In this document: piece by piece, positions 7,523 through 15,512 of the stretch
How positions within the stretch are numbered: position 1 is the first letter of the stretch
Layout: the number at the start of each line of letters is the position of its first letter
Assembly: GCA_002690925.1 (NCBI GenBank)
Contig: NZGD01000095.1
Location: 1-32,977, forward strand
Direction: 5' to 3'
Source: Rhodopirellula sp.
Lineage (GTDB): Bacteria; Planctomycetota; Planctomycetia; Pirellulales; Pirellulaceae
Length of the DNA stretch: 32,977 nucleotides
The notes under the pieces: generated by a model
The model's database searches: none
Told to the model about the DNA's origin: nothing
Seen by the model: the letters and a program-made list of their open reading frames with translations, nothing else
Position numbers and translations under genes: made by a program

Positions 7523-9103
7523 TCAGAGTGGAAAATCATCCACCTTTTCGTAAAGCGGCATGTAGCGGTAATACACCTCCAACGTCATCGCACACATAGC
7601 CGTGGTGTAAAGTCGGCCCCCGATATCGCCCCATCGGTCAGCAAAATGCCAACTGCCCGCTTCGTGACCCTGCTTCGCCTGAGTGCGAACAAGATGATCT
7701 CGCAACTGACTATTCCACTCATCCCATGCGTGATGCCGACTGTGGTGCAACGCAAGCGTTGCGTAGTAGTCGTGGTAAACGTTTTTAAACTTGGGACCAC
7801 GACCTGCAAGATCCGTCAGCGCGTTGTAGAACGGTGTGTATTCCGTCGATTGCCCCAAATAAAGCATGAGCGCCAAACCAATTGCAGTTGTTGTTTCCTC
7901 ACCGGGTGGGCCCTTGTAACCAAACCAGAAGTCACGATCCTTGCTGGTCGAGAGCACAAACCCCTTTGCACTCGAAAGCGCGTTGGTGTGAATGTCCACA
8001 TGGTTCTTTTTCGCAGCAACCAATGAAAGTACTTGCCACGCACTAACGGTCATGTCCCCCGGACTCCCGGGGACGTAACCCCAGGAACCATTCTCGTGCT
8101 GAGCATTACAGGTGAACGACGCTCCGCGTCCAACAAGGCGGCGCAGATCGGCATCACCAACCTGCTCCCTGGAAGTCATTGCCAGTGCTTCACTCATTGC
8201 CATCAAGGCAATTCCATGGCCGTACATACTTCCCTGCTGCCAATCGAGTCCTGCGCCAGCCTCACCTGCGACATCACGTAAAAAATAAATACCCCGCCGG
8301 ACAGTCTCTTGATATGGTCCTTCCTTCTGATGCGTATGCCCTGCACCCAAAAAAGCAAGCAAGGCAAGCCCTGTCGCCCCCGTGGCCGGCGTAGGTGATT
8401 CTGTACCTTTTTTCTTGGTGTGCCGACACGCCCCTTTGCAGGGAGCCAACTCAAGGTTGAAGGACCAACTGCCGTTGCTTCGCTGATGTGCTGCCAACCA
8501 TGCCAGGGCGGCCTCAACCGCCTGTTCACTTTCTCGAGTCGCTCCATACTTCTGACCGTATTCCAAACGGCCCTCAGGTGTACGTTTGGAAAGACCACCA
8601 CCGCGTGGTAACCGCACCAGCAATTCACCTCCCAAGCTCCCTTCACCAGTTGCTAATCGTTGCATTTCGATGGGAACAACTTCAATCCGATCTTCCTTTG
8701 TCTCAGATGAGACCGTCGCCAAGGCGAGCGAGGCATCAACCGAAACTGCTACAGCTTGGTCCATCACCGCGTTTTCATCTCGCCGCTCATCAGTCTGTAC
8801 ATCAAGCGTTCGCAATACCACTACCGAGTTGCTTCCCCCCTGTGTAACTGTTAGCCAGTCAACACCCTTGCTATCGTCAGGAAATGCAAAAAACGCAAGC
8901 AACAGCAGGAATGTCGTGTGGACAATGGTGCTGATCAGAACAGCTGGCAAACGATCATCTTCGCTGATTCGAGAAGCGGTGAACGATGTTTCTGCTTCAC
9001 CTGTTCCCACCATCACAGACGGCACAACACGAACACACACCGACGCTTCAGCCGGAGGATTCAAGCGTGCCGAAGTCGATTTTGGAATGGTGATTCCGGT
9101 CAT
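7523..9103 (-). CDS. Membrane-anchored terpenoid-cyclase/prenyltransferase-repeat protein
   Basis: The protein is 526 residues from the ATG at 9103 (MTGITIPKST); an in-frame ATG at 9178 would add 25 residues of unremarkable sequence, and neither has a clear ribosome site. A single membrane segment lies at about 53-74, after a short cytoplasmic-type N-terminus. A linker follows, and residues 193-526 form an alpha-alpha barrel of squalene-cyclase-type repeats. Examples are AVEAALAWLAAHQRSNGSW, TGATGLALLAFLGAG, ENGSWGYVPGS and TTAMCAMTLEVYYRYMPLYE. The catalytic DxDD of squalene-hopene cyclases is absent, as is a CaaX-transferase metal site, so this is probably a non-enzymatic or differently acting member, with the barrel outside the membrane. 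Such proteins are frequent in planctomycetes. It is monocistronic, and convergent with holB. Confidence 0.82.
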   Translation of the reverse strand: MTGITIPKSTSARLNPPAEASVCVRVVPSVMVGTGEAETSFTASRISEDDRLPAVLISTIVHTTFLLLLAFFAFPDDSKGVDWLTVTQGGSNSVVVLRTLDVQTDERRDENAVMDQAVAVSVDASLALATVSSETKEDRIEVVPIEMQRLATGEGSLGGELLVRLPRGGGLSKRTPEGRLEYGQKYGATRESEQAVEAALAWLAAHQRSNGSWSFNLELAPCKGACRHTKKKGTESPTPATGATGLALLAFLGAGHTHQKEGPYQETVRRGIYFLRDVAGEAGAGLDWQQGSMYGHGIALMAMSEALAMTSREQVGDADLRRLVGRGASFTCNAQHENGSWGYVPGSPGDMTVSAWQVLSLVAAKKNHVDIHTNALSSAKGFVLSTSKDRDFWFGYKGPPGEETTTAIGLALMLYLGQSTEYTPFYNALTDLAGRGPKFKNVYHDYYATLALHHSRHHAWDEWNSQLRDHLVRTQAKQGHEAGSWHFADRWGDIGGRLYTTAMCAMTLEVYYRYMPLYEKVDDFPL

Positions 9104-9419
9104 AGGAATTGTGCAAGGTGAAGGTAATCCTAACCACTCAACTATACACCGCGCCTTTTGACGCGGTCGAAAAAGCATCTTTGCGGCAGGCTTCCCGCAC
9201 TACCAGCCTTCAGTCGTTCGGGGCGTAGCCGGCTATCCAACCAGCCTGATCCACCCTTGCGCTGCCACGACCCCGTTCACCTAACCTAAAGTTGTGAGGC
9301 TTCTCGTAATCCCGCCCCAACCACGGTCAAAGCGGCTATCGCACACAGGAGAGAACAAGCCACGCGAGACGGACACACGTGGCACGAATGCGTCGCAGCT
9401 AATCGCCGGAACGGCTCAC
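9104..9419. other. Intergenic gap upstream of cyclase-repeat gene
   Basis: This gap of about 315 bases lies between the cyclase-repeat gene start (-) and the stop of the aldehyde-dehydrogenase-family gene (-). It must carry the promoter of the former. I see no strong terminator, repeat or small gene. Confidence 0.4.
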
Positions 9420-10859
9420 TCATGCGTGAGCTGCTACCGGCATATCAGCTACCTGATAAGCCCGCGATCGGTAGAGGAAGTCAATAAGATTTCCCTCATG
9501 CGGTTGCAACCAATTGAGACGGTTTGTCGGAATTGGACCGATGTTCACACGATCAATATCAACGGAAGAGCCGGCAGCGTGAATCAACTGTGGATCCTGA
9601 GTAAGAACCGTACCAACCAGCGTTGAACCGATTCGCTTCAGCATCTGGTCTTGCGGACATTCGACGACGCTTACGAAGGGGAACATGTACTCCTTGGAGG
9701 CGACTTGACGGTCAGGCGAATCTGCGTGAACAACCATCGGGCGCAAGTAAGCACAGTGTTCCCGCTCTACCAGTTTCTCACCGAAGCTCTCGGTCATGTC
9801 TTCTACTCCAGCCTCAGCCAAATCCTGCTGGACCATCGCGTGCGTTCCTGTCGCCATCGCCGGAACGGTGAAGGCGGCGAGTTGTGCGTTGCTGTCCGTT
9901 GGCGGCAAAACATCAACGGGACCGATTTTCTCGGCGATTGCCGCGGCGATTTCTCGTGTGTGTCGACTTGCCCAAATGCCGCTGCAGTTGATGCAACTTC
10001 GTCCCGAGTTACTCAGCACACTTTCGACCAACAGATCGAGATAGTTCTCCCAATCGTCTACGACATCATCCCCAATCAATACTTTAGAGAATCCCGGACC
10101 ATGAGCCTGCACGCGTGGATTACCTTCATGCTGCGCAACGGTTTGTGCACTACCAAAGATCATGCTGCGCGGAGTCTTGGTCATGATCGCGCCGCCCGCG
10201 TCGTGACCGCCGGGATACAAACCAAATGCTTCTGCGGGAATTCCCGCCTCGATGAACGCGGATACCATTCGGTAGGGTGTCCAAGGTTCCTGCGATCCAG
10301 GCTTCAGTGCCAGACCGACCTGCAAGGGAATCGCAGGAAGCCACAAAGTGTGCACCCCCGGCGAATTGTTGGGCAGCACAGCACCCAATACGGGTGTCTG
10401 TGACTGGTAACTCACAATGACTCCACGACCTTCCTCACCGTATCCGCGCGAGAAGATCGACAAGTCAAGTCCACGAGTCAAGCAGTTAAGAATCTGATCA
10501 ATGTTGCTCAGCACAAAGCTGTTCTTGGCCATGTTCGACCGGCACATATGCTCGGGCAATCCAGTGCTGGCTGATTGCTGGTGTACGAACTGATCCACTG
10601 ACTGCTGCGAATCTCCAACAGGCAAGTCGGCAGACTCGAACAAGACAGCTGCCTGCTTACACCTTTCAACCAAGTCATCTGTTGAAAACTGAAGCAACGC
10701 CTCTCTTGCCTTGTGAGCTTTCCGCATATCACGTCCAACAATCCCACCGCCGACGTTACCCACGCGGGCAATTGGCTCTCCGGTGTCGAAGTGAACAACA
10801 TCTGTGAAGTCAAGTGACTCGTAGGGCTTACCCCAACGTAAAGGACTAAGAGTGATCAT
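9420..10859 (-). CDS. Aldehyde-dehydrogenase-superfamily (acylating-type) reductase
   Basis: The protein is 479 residues from the ATG at 10859; an upstream TTG at 10901 is less likely. The fold is recognised from VLGAVLPNNSPGVHTLWLPA, the NAD-site ALKPG (Lys186), the catalytic Cys289 in SGRSCINCSG and the conserved Glu390 in KEYMFPFVSV. At the position where hydrolysing aldehyde dehydrogenases have the general-base Glu (ELGGK), this protein reads AHGPGFSKV with no Glu. Loss of that Glu is typical of enzymes that work on thioesters (CoA-acylating aldehyde dehydrogenases, LuxC-type reductases). Together with the AMP-forming ligase gene 90 bases upstream on the same strand, this suggests reduction of an activated acyl group to aldehyde. 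The superfamily is firm; direction and substrate are inferred. Confidence 0.82.
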   Translation of the reverse strand: MITLSPLRWGKPYESLDFTDVVHFDTGEPIARVGNVGGGIVGRDMRKAHKAREALLQFSTDDLVERCKQAAVLFESADLPVGDSQQSVDQFVHQQSASTGLPEHMCRSNMAKNSFVLSNIDQILNCLTRGLDLSIFSRGYGEEGRGVIVSYQSQTPVLGAVLPNNSPGVHTLWLPAIPLQVGLALKPGSQEPWTPYRMVSAFIEAGIPAEAFGLYPGGHDAGGAIMTKTPRSMIFGSAQTVAQHEGNPRVQAHGPGFSKVLIGDDVVDDWENYLDLLVESVLSNSGRSCINCSGIWASRHTREIAAAIAEKIGPVDVLPPTDSNAQLAAFTVPAMATGTHAMVQQDLAEAGVEDMTESFGEKLVEREHCAYLRPMVVHADSPDRQVASKEYMFPFVSVVECPQDQMLKRIGSTLVGTVLTQDPQLIHAAGSSVDIDRVNIGPIPTNRLNWLQPHEGNLIDFLYRSRAYQVADMPVAAHA

Positions 10860-10913
10860 AAATGCAATAAAACTTGATGGAACAGGAAGGAAAAAAGGCA
10901 AGCAATCTCATGT

Positions 10914-10930
10914 ATCGGCTGCAAGCCGAT
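10914..10930 (-). repeat. Stem-loop between ligase and dehydrogenase genes
   Basis: ATCGGCT (10914-10920) pairs with AGCCGAT (10924-10930) across a 3-nt loop. On the transcribed (-) strand a T-run comes before rather than after the stem, so it does not look like a terminator. It may tune expression of the downstream reductase. Confidence 0.45.
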
Positions 10931-10949
10931 GCTAAAAAAACTAAATGGC

Positions 10950-12083
10950 CTAATAGACCCCGACGGTTGTCGCACTAGCGAGCTCGTGGAAAGGCCGCAC
11001 TCCGCTGACACCGTCCCACGGATAGGTCTCAAACGGCGCCTCTCGTTCGCCTTCATCACGCTCCATGAATCCTGGAACGAAGAACTCATCGGTCAACGTG
11101 TACAGTTTTACGCGTCCTGTCTCGCCGTACCCCACCTTTTGATCGTAATCATCAAAGGTAACCACCTCTGTGACCGCACGGGGTTGAGGAGCGTAATAAG
11201 AGATTTTGTAGTTATCAGCAGCAGTCACAGGCTTGCTGCAGGCGAGACCCATCAAGGTGTTGCCGTAGGTAGGTGTCATGTAAACGCCCCCTTCGTCTGC
11301 CGGCCCACCGAGTAACTCCTCCACGCAAAACTTGGTCCACTGCGGTGTGAACTCAGTACCGCCGGAGAAGATGCCGGTGATCCCACACTCCTGCAGACTT
11401 GTGCCACGCTCTTCGAGCGCTTCCCCGAGTGATTCCAACAGTTTTGGCGTCGCGAACATGCACTTCACGTCATGACCGGCGGTCAAAACGGTGACAGCTT
11501 GGTCGATGCAGTGTTTTTTATATTCTTCAAGATGGTCCATCCAGCCCTTCTTGATCAATTTCACGACCCAACGAGGATCCAAATCAATGCAAAAGCAAAT
11601 TCCCTCACGATGCTGAGCGAGATGCTCAACGGCGAGACGCAGACGACGTGGTCCACTGGGACCAAGCATCAACCAATTCGAACCTTTGGGAAAATACTTG
11701 TCTGGTAGTGTGTCGCTGAACAGTTCATAGTCTGTCCAGTGATCTTCAATTACCACGCGGCTCTTTGGAATCCCCGTCGTCCCTCCTGTTTCAAAAACAT
11801 AGGTTGGCTTGTTGGCATGCCCCTTGGGAACCCATCTTCGCACAGGGCCACCGCGCAACCACTCATCTTCAAAGTGGGGAAACTTCTTGAGATCGTCAAA
11901 CGACTTCACGTCGGTCAGCGGATCGAATTTGAGTTCAGCTTTTTTTTCCAGCCAGAACTGACTGCCTGTCTCTTCACTGAAATGCCAATGCACCGTTCTC
12001 AAGGTGTGTTCGTCGAGTCTGTCCCGAGCATCTGATGCCTGCTGGGCCACTTGTTCACTTACGGTGTAATCGGCCGTACTCAT
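10950..12083 (-). CDS. AMP-forming ligase, short PaaK/LuxE-like
   Basis: The protein is 377 residues; the ATG at 12083 is preceded by a good ribosome site (GAGGA). It belongs to the adenylate-forming superfamily. The phosphate-binding loop is ETGGTTGIPKSR (about 98-109), the adenine-side motif is YMTPTYGNT (268-276), and GETGRV is at 320-325. The start HFSEETGSQFWLEKK and KSFDDLKKFPHF resembles phenylacetate-CoA ligase-like and LuxE-like proteins. At 377 residues it lacks the full C-terminal subdomain of PaaK (about 430 residues) and is close to LuxE in length, but I see no LuxE-like cysteine near the C-terminus. The hinge motif is unusual (ERDEGER). It probably activates a carboxylic acid as acyl-AMP. 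The reductase gene follows 90 bases downstream. Confidence 0.8.
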   Translation of the reverse strand: MSTADYTVSEQVAQQASDARDRLDEHTLRTVHWHFSEETGSQFWLEKKAELKFDPLTDVKSFDDLKKFPHFEDEWLRGGPVRRWVPKGHANKPTYVFETGGTTGIPKSRVVIEDHWTDYELFSDTLPDKYFPKGSNWLMLGPSGPRRLRLAVEHLAQHREGICFCIDLDPRWVVKLIKKGWMDHLEEYKKHCIDQAVTVLTAGHDVKCMFATPKLLESLGEALEERGTSLQECGITGIFSGGTEFTPQWTKFCVEELLGGPADEGGVYMTPTYGNTLMGLACSKPVTAADNYKISYYAPQPRAVTEVVTFDDYDQKVGYGETGRVKLYTLTDEFFVPGFMERDEGEREAPFETYPWDGVSGVRPFHELASATTVGVY

Positions 12084-12819
12084 TGATTCCTCGGCTTTTT
12101 GGTTGGTGACTGAAGCATCACTTGTATATCACGATTAAGTCCATCGGACGATACGTCCTCGTTTATGCCTACATTATGGAGGGTCGGAAACCATCCGTGG
12201 TGTGTAAGCGAAGAAATGGGGCTCCAAAACGTCCAGACCATGGGTCGCAAACGCAAAATTGTCGCTAAAAACCGAAGGACTTAGCTCTACGCATCGTTTT
12301 GCAAAACGATGCGTGGATTAGTTACGCTCGGCTTCCATGCCACAATCGTGCACGAGAGAATGCAGTAAAGGTGACCACCTGGCCAGCTCCCAAGCGTGAA
12401 TGAGCCACGGCTAAAGCAATCGAGCGTGAACCGAGTCTGCCCCAAACGAATGTCTCACCGACCGGGTTTTTCATTGCCAGCCCACGCCGCAACAGCGACC
12501 ACGATAACGCTACCCCGTCCTCCCGACCCAATGCTCGAATGTGAGCAAGACTTCCAGCAAAAAACCGGTCCCAATCGCCAAAAACATCAACGACGCTTAT
12601 CGAGGCTCGTCGTCTCAAGACTGTGGCAAAGGCAGGGGCTTGCCCCAACCATGGTTTGACCGCCTTAGCTGAAACGGGCGAAGCCGTCTGAACTTTTGAC
12701 ACAACCGGAAAATGATGGCAGATCGCCACCTTTGAAAATGCCGAATACCATAACCGCGGGCACTGCCCAAATTTATTTCCCAACGCTACTTCATTCCCTA
12801 GACGCTTACGCGGATTGAC
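12084..12819. other. Long non-coding gap with 26-bp palindrome
   Basis: This stretch of about 735 bases lies between the divergent ligase gene (-) and the 119-residue hypothetical (+). A 153-codon ORF on the minus strand (12322-12783) shows no family features and an unnatural composition, so I do not call it. The only structure is the perfect palindrome at 12289-12314. Confidence 0.5.
12289..12314. repeat. 26-bp perfect palindrome
   Basis: The half-site ACGCATCGTTTTG is followed directly by its exact reverse complement, giving 26 symmetric bases with no spacer. No T-run flanks it on either side. Candidate roles are a dimeric operator, a cruciform or a dispersed repeat. Confidence 0.75.
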
Positions 12820-13179
12820 ATGCCCACCAATCCTTTCTCAGTTCCGAACGAACTACCCAATGAGCGGGGCGTATTTGGCGACGCAAGACTCATCAAAAAG
12901 GGTTTTTTGTATCGCGTGATTGAAATCGAAAAACCGACATTTTTAAGATTCATTTATGACGGCTGGTGGTTTCGGCAAACAGTCAAAATCAGCGACCACA
13001 TGGCGTGGTCACAAATCAGCTGGCTGACGATCGAGCGAAACGCGGAGTTCAGAATACCACAGGAAGTTTCCACAACTCGTTTACCCTGCAAATTCGAAAT
13101 TGATTTTGCCAAAGCACTTTTGATCAAACGTTTTCGGATCTGGATCGACGATCAATTGGTCTATGACGAGATTTTATAA
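12820..13179 (+). CDS. Hypothetical small Trp/Phe-rich protein
   Basis: The protein is 119 residues from the ATG at 12820, with no evident ribosome site. I do not recognise the family. The sequence has the look of a folded beta-rich soluble protein: alternating hydrophobic stretches such as GFLYRVIEIEKPTFLRFIYD, the Trp-rich DGWWFRQTV and SQISWLTIE, and a final strand-turn-strand FRIWIDDQLVYDEIL. There is no signal peptide, membrane segment or Cys cluster. Composition is protein-like and the ORF ends cleanly, which is why I call it real. It stands alone, with a gap of about 735 bases before it and the convergent methyltransferase gene after it. The ending (RIWIDDQLVYDE) resembles small domains found in PH-like or lipocalin-like folds, but that is weak. 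Confidence 0.65.
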   Translation: MPTNPFSVPNELPNERGVFGDARLIKKGFLYRVIEIEKPTFLRFIYDGWWFRQTVKISDHMAWSQISWLTIERNAEFRIPQEVSTTRLPCKFEIDFAKALLIKRFRIWIDDQLVYDEIL

Positions 13180-13233
13180 AGGGTGGCCACCAGAGCCATC
13201 GCGTGCCCACGTCATTGCTCAACGCTGATCCTT

Positions 13234-13968
13234 TCAAGCCGCCTCTGGCTGAAACTCGCTTTTTTGACAACCGACATTGATGCCCGACGTCGTCATGGCT
13301 TCCATTTCGTGGACGCCGGAAAGATTCGACTCAAGTCCCATAGCGGCAGCACTCGGCTTGACGGCATCGAGTACAAGAGACGTGTAGGCAAATGGCTGGG
13401 CAAGGTTTCGATCATCAAATAAAAGTGTTCGCTTTATCAAGCCCTTTGACACATCCCAGTGATGGGAATGAAAGACGCCCTGCTTATCAAAGTACTCGAT
13501 CAGCTGAACCTGGAATCCCGCTTGCAAGAACACTTCAGCAAAAGACCGATGATTGTACAAGCTGCCATGCTCGGCGCGACTAGTCTCGCTACTATCCGGA
13601 GATCGCAACATTTGCCGCTGCTGTGACGGGTGAAAGCCATCAGGGACGGCAACACGCAAGTACCCACCTGGTCGCAAAAACTGAAAACAATTTCGGGCGG
13701 CTGTTTTGCCATCTTGTTCGCTCAGATGCTCCCAGACTTGTTCAGCCAGGATCGCATCCACCGAGCTTTTTTGCAAAAAGCAGCTCCAACTGGCAGAATT
13801 AACCAAGTCAAGTTGGTCACATTCCGCAGCAATCCAATCTTCGCTGCAGTCACTCTCTGCTCCGATGGCCAATCGAATTCTATCATGGGACTCGATCTGT
13901 TGGCGTAGCAATCGTGTCGCTCGTGATTGACGCCTTTGACTTCCCAACCAATTTTGCAACCAACGCAT
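13234..13968 (-). CDS. Class I SAM-dependent methyltransferase (COG4627-like)
   Basis: The protein is 244 residues from the ATG at 13968 (MRWLQNWLGS). In-frame starts at 14079 (ATG) and 14088 (TTG) would overlap the upstream gene and add a hydrophobic stretch, so I prefer the shorter form. Features are the strand IRLAIGAES (31-39, the SAM-binding glycine region), the pattern VDAILAEQVWEHL (acidic residue and EHL, as in Methyltransf_11) and LRPGGYLRVAVPDGFHP (98-114). Later NHRSFAEVFLQAGFQVQLIEYFD matches predicted SAM-dependent methyltransferases of the COG4627 type. These usually end near a VLDAxKP motif, found here at about 200-204; the remaining 40 residues look non-conserved. The substrate is unknown. 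It overlaps or abuts the metallophosphoesterase gene upstream, so the two may form an operon. Confidence 0.78.
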   Translation of the reverse strand: MRWLQNWLGSQRRQSRATRLLRQQIESHDRIRLAIGAESDCSEDWIAAECDQLDLVNSASWSCFLQKSSVDAILAEQVWEHLSEQDGKTAARNCFQFLRPGGYLRVAVPDGFHPSQQRQMLRSPDSSETSRAEHGSLYNHRSFAEVFLQAGFQVQLIEYFDKQGVFHSHHWDVSKGLIKRTLLFDDRNLAQPFAYTSLVLDAVKPSAAAMGLESNLSGVHEMEAMTTSGINVGCQKSEFQPEAA

Positions 13969-14062
13969 GGCATGCACCCACAAGAGCACGGGACAGAACA
14001 ACAGCTTGAGTTGAGTACAGTAAATCAAAGCATGGTGTAAAGACGAACCAAGGAAAGCTCCT

Positions 14063-14683
14063 CTAATCGACGGAAACATCAATGTCAATCAGCACACCAT
14101 GGGGGCCAGCGTTGAGCACCTGTGTATTCGCCAAGCGAACCTTCTTTCCCCAGTCGCTGTGGATATGCCCACATACCACGAACTTGGGTTGCACGGCCTC
14201 AACAACCTCGCGGATGACCTGACTTCCACGAATCTGTCCACTGCTGTCATGATCAACGGTAGCCAATGGAGGAGAATGCACCACCAACACGGAACCTGGT
14301 TTGCAACCGGACAGCAAGGGCCTAGCCTCCACTTCCGAAAAGTCATAACTCCAGTCACCGAAGGGTGTAACCGGAATACCACCACCCACTCCCCAGAATT
14401 CAACTCCTTCGACAACGCAGCCCGTCCCATGTAACACGATGGCACTTTTCCATTTTGTCACTTGAACAGCGTTTTCCAACTCCAAGGCCGATTCACCATT
14501 TCCTGGCACCAGAATCGCTGGCTTGGTGATGTTTGAGAGCACATTGAGGGTATCTTCCACGCCCTCTCGACGCGTCGCAAAGTCACCTGCTCCGATCACA
14601 ACATCGACATCCCGGGAGAATTCAACCAGTTTTGCGGCTGCCTCTACATTGCGATGAAGGTCACTAAAGCATAAGAATTTCAT
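14063..14683 (-). CDS. Calcineurin-like metallophosphoesterase
   Basis: The protein is 206 residues; the ATG at 14683 follows GAAGAG at suitable spacing. All metal-binding blocks of the metallophosphoesterase fold are visible: SDLH (Asp8, His10), GAGDF (Asp34), PGNGE (Asn62), VVHSPP (His136) and CGHIH (His173, His175). The fourth block is GNGE instead of GNHE/D, so the catalytic His of phosphomonoesterases is missing, as in several small phosphodiesterase-type members (YfcE/MJ0936-like). A small cytosolic phosphodiesterase is the best guess; substrate unknown. The methyltransferase gene follows directly on the same strand. A 16-bp palindrome lies about 110 bases upstream, in the divergent promoter region. 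Confidence 0.88.
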   Translation of the reverse strand: MKFLCFSDLHRNVEAAAKLVEFSRDVDVVIGAGDFATRREGVEDTLNVLSNITKPAILVPGNGESALELENAVQVTKWKSAIVLHGTGCVVEGVEFWGVGGGIPVTPFGDWSYDFSEVEARPLLSGCKPGSVLVVHSPPLATVDHDSSGQIRGSQVIREVVEAVQPKFVVCGHIHSDWGKKVRLANTQVLNAGPHGVLIDIDVSVD

Positions 14684-14990
14684 GTAGCTCTTCTCACAAG
14701 GCTGAACTTACCACGGCAATAAAACAGCGACACATCAGGATCACGCTGCCTGCCACGCCAACCTAATGGCTGCCGTGATCGCCGTCCCTAACCGAATTCG
14801 GTTACAGTGATACCTACGAAGTTACGGTGATCCAACGCCAACATACCTTCCACCCTACTGTAAAGCGACTAAGTTCAAGAGCACGCAACCAAGAGATTGC
14901 CATCTCTGGCAACAAACTGGCGATGCCTTCTATTGATCCCCCAACTAAAATATCCAGCAACCTCAACCATTTCGTACGGTATCTTCTTTC
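14684..14990. other. Divergent intergenic region with palindrome and direct repeat
   Basis: This gap of about 307 bases lies between the metallophosphoesterase (-) and a small membrane protein (+). It contains the perfect palindrome at 14790-14805, followed by a near-direct repeat GTTACAGTGAT / GTTACGGTGAT (14802-14812 and 14821-14831). Both suggest regulator binding. Confidence 0.45.
14790..14805. promoter_or_regulatory. 16-bp perfect palindrome, candidate operator
   Basis: TAACCGAA is followed by its exact reverse complement TTCGGTTA. It sits between two divergent genes, where a dimeric regulator could control both. No binding protein can be named. Confidence 0.4.
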
Positions 14991-15338
14991 ATGTCAGGTT
15001 CATCAAATCAACCCACCGATTTCCGTCGGCCAATGATTTTGGTGCTCTCCATCGTGCTGCTGACCACGTTTGCTGCCATTTGCTGGAACGAGGGTCAAAG
15101 GGGTGAGCACAAAATGCTGGCCAATGCTGCGGGTCGCGTTGGCCTTGTAATGGGTGGCCTCTGGATTGCTTGGCCAAGCCTGCTTCGCCCGATCAATTGG
15201 CTACCCCCAGGAATCGCAGTTGCAGGTGTCATTGCACTTGGAGTGATCGCAGCTCGTCCAACGCTCGCCCTTGTGGCAATCCCCTTAGTCGGAACGGCAT
15301 TGTTCGTGACGACGATCGTCCGTAGCCTGAAGCCTTAG
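14991..15338 (+). CDS. Small integral membrane protein, unknown family
   Basis: The protein is 115 residues from the ATG at 14991, with no obvious ribosome site. The N-terminus is short and polar (MSGSSNQPTDFRRP), followed by a hydrophobic helix (about 15-32), a polar loop (WNEGQRGEHKMLANAAGR), and then three closely spaced hydrophobic stretches (about 47-65, 70-88 and 90-110). It ends with a basic tail (RSLKP). Helix spacing and clear hydrophobic periodicity argue for a real inner-membrane protein of three to four segments. I do not recognise a family. It is convergent with the DUF4870 gene and divergent from the metallophosphoesterase. Confidence 0.7.
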   Translation: MSGSSNQPTDFRRPMILVLSIVLLTTFAAICWNEGQRGEHKMLANAAGRVGLVMGGLWIAWPSLLRPINWLPPGIAVAGVIALGVIAARPTLALVAIPLVGTALFVTTIVRSLKP

Positions 15339-15512
15339 CCCCAAAGAACCTGGTGAAACGTGACGCCCTGTTGTAATCCGATGGTTCGAAAGCCGATTGC
15401 ACTCGACTGCGTCTAAGCATCTTTGCAATTCCAAGCGTGGAATCGCAGCAGCCTCTTGCCACTGCTTTGTTGTAAACCAAACGGCATACCGGGTGGGTAA
15501 TCAAAACCCCGT

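Noticed and set aside
8586-9161. 191-codon ORF on the plus strand
   Set aside because: It is antisense to the cyclase-repeat gene, and its Ser/Thr-rich composition is what the opposite strand of that gene produces.
9651-10403. 250-codon ORF on the plus strand
   Set aside because: It lies antisense within the aldehyde-dehydrogenase-family gene, whose protein motifs are clear; the plus-strand product has no recognisable features.
10914-10930. Stem-loop between ligase and dehydrogenase genes as a terminator
   Set aside because: On the transcribed strand the T-run comes before the stem, not after it.
12322-12783. 153-codon ORF on the minus strand in the ligase/hypothetical gap
   Set aside because: No family features, no domain-like hydrophobic pattern, many Arg/Ala/Val residues as in a chance reading frame, and no ribosome site. 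A real small gene cannot be fully excluded.
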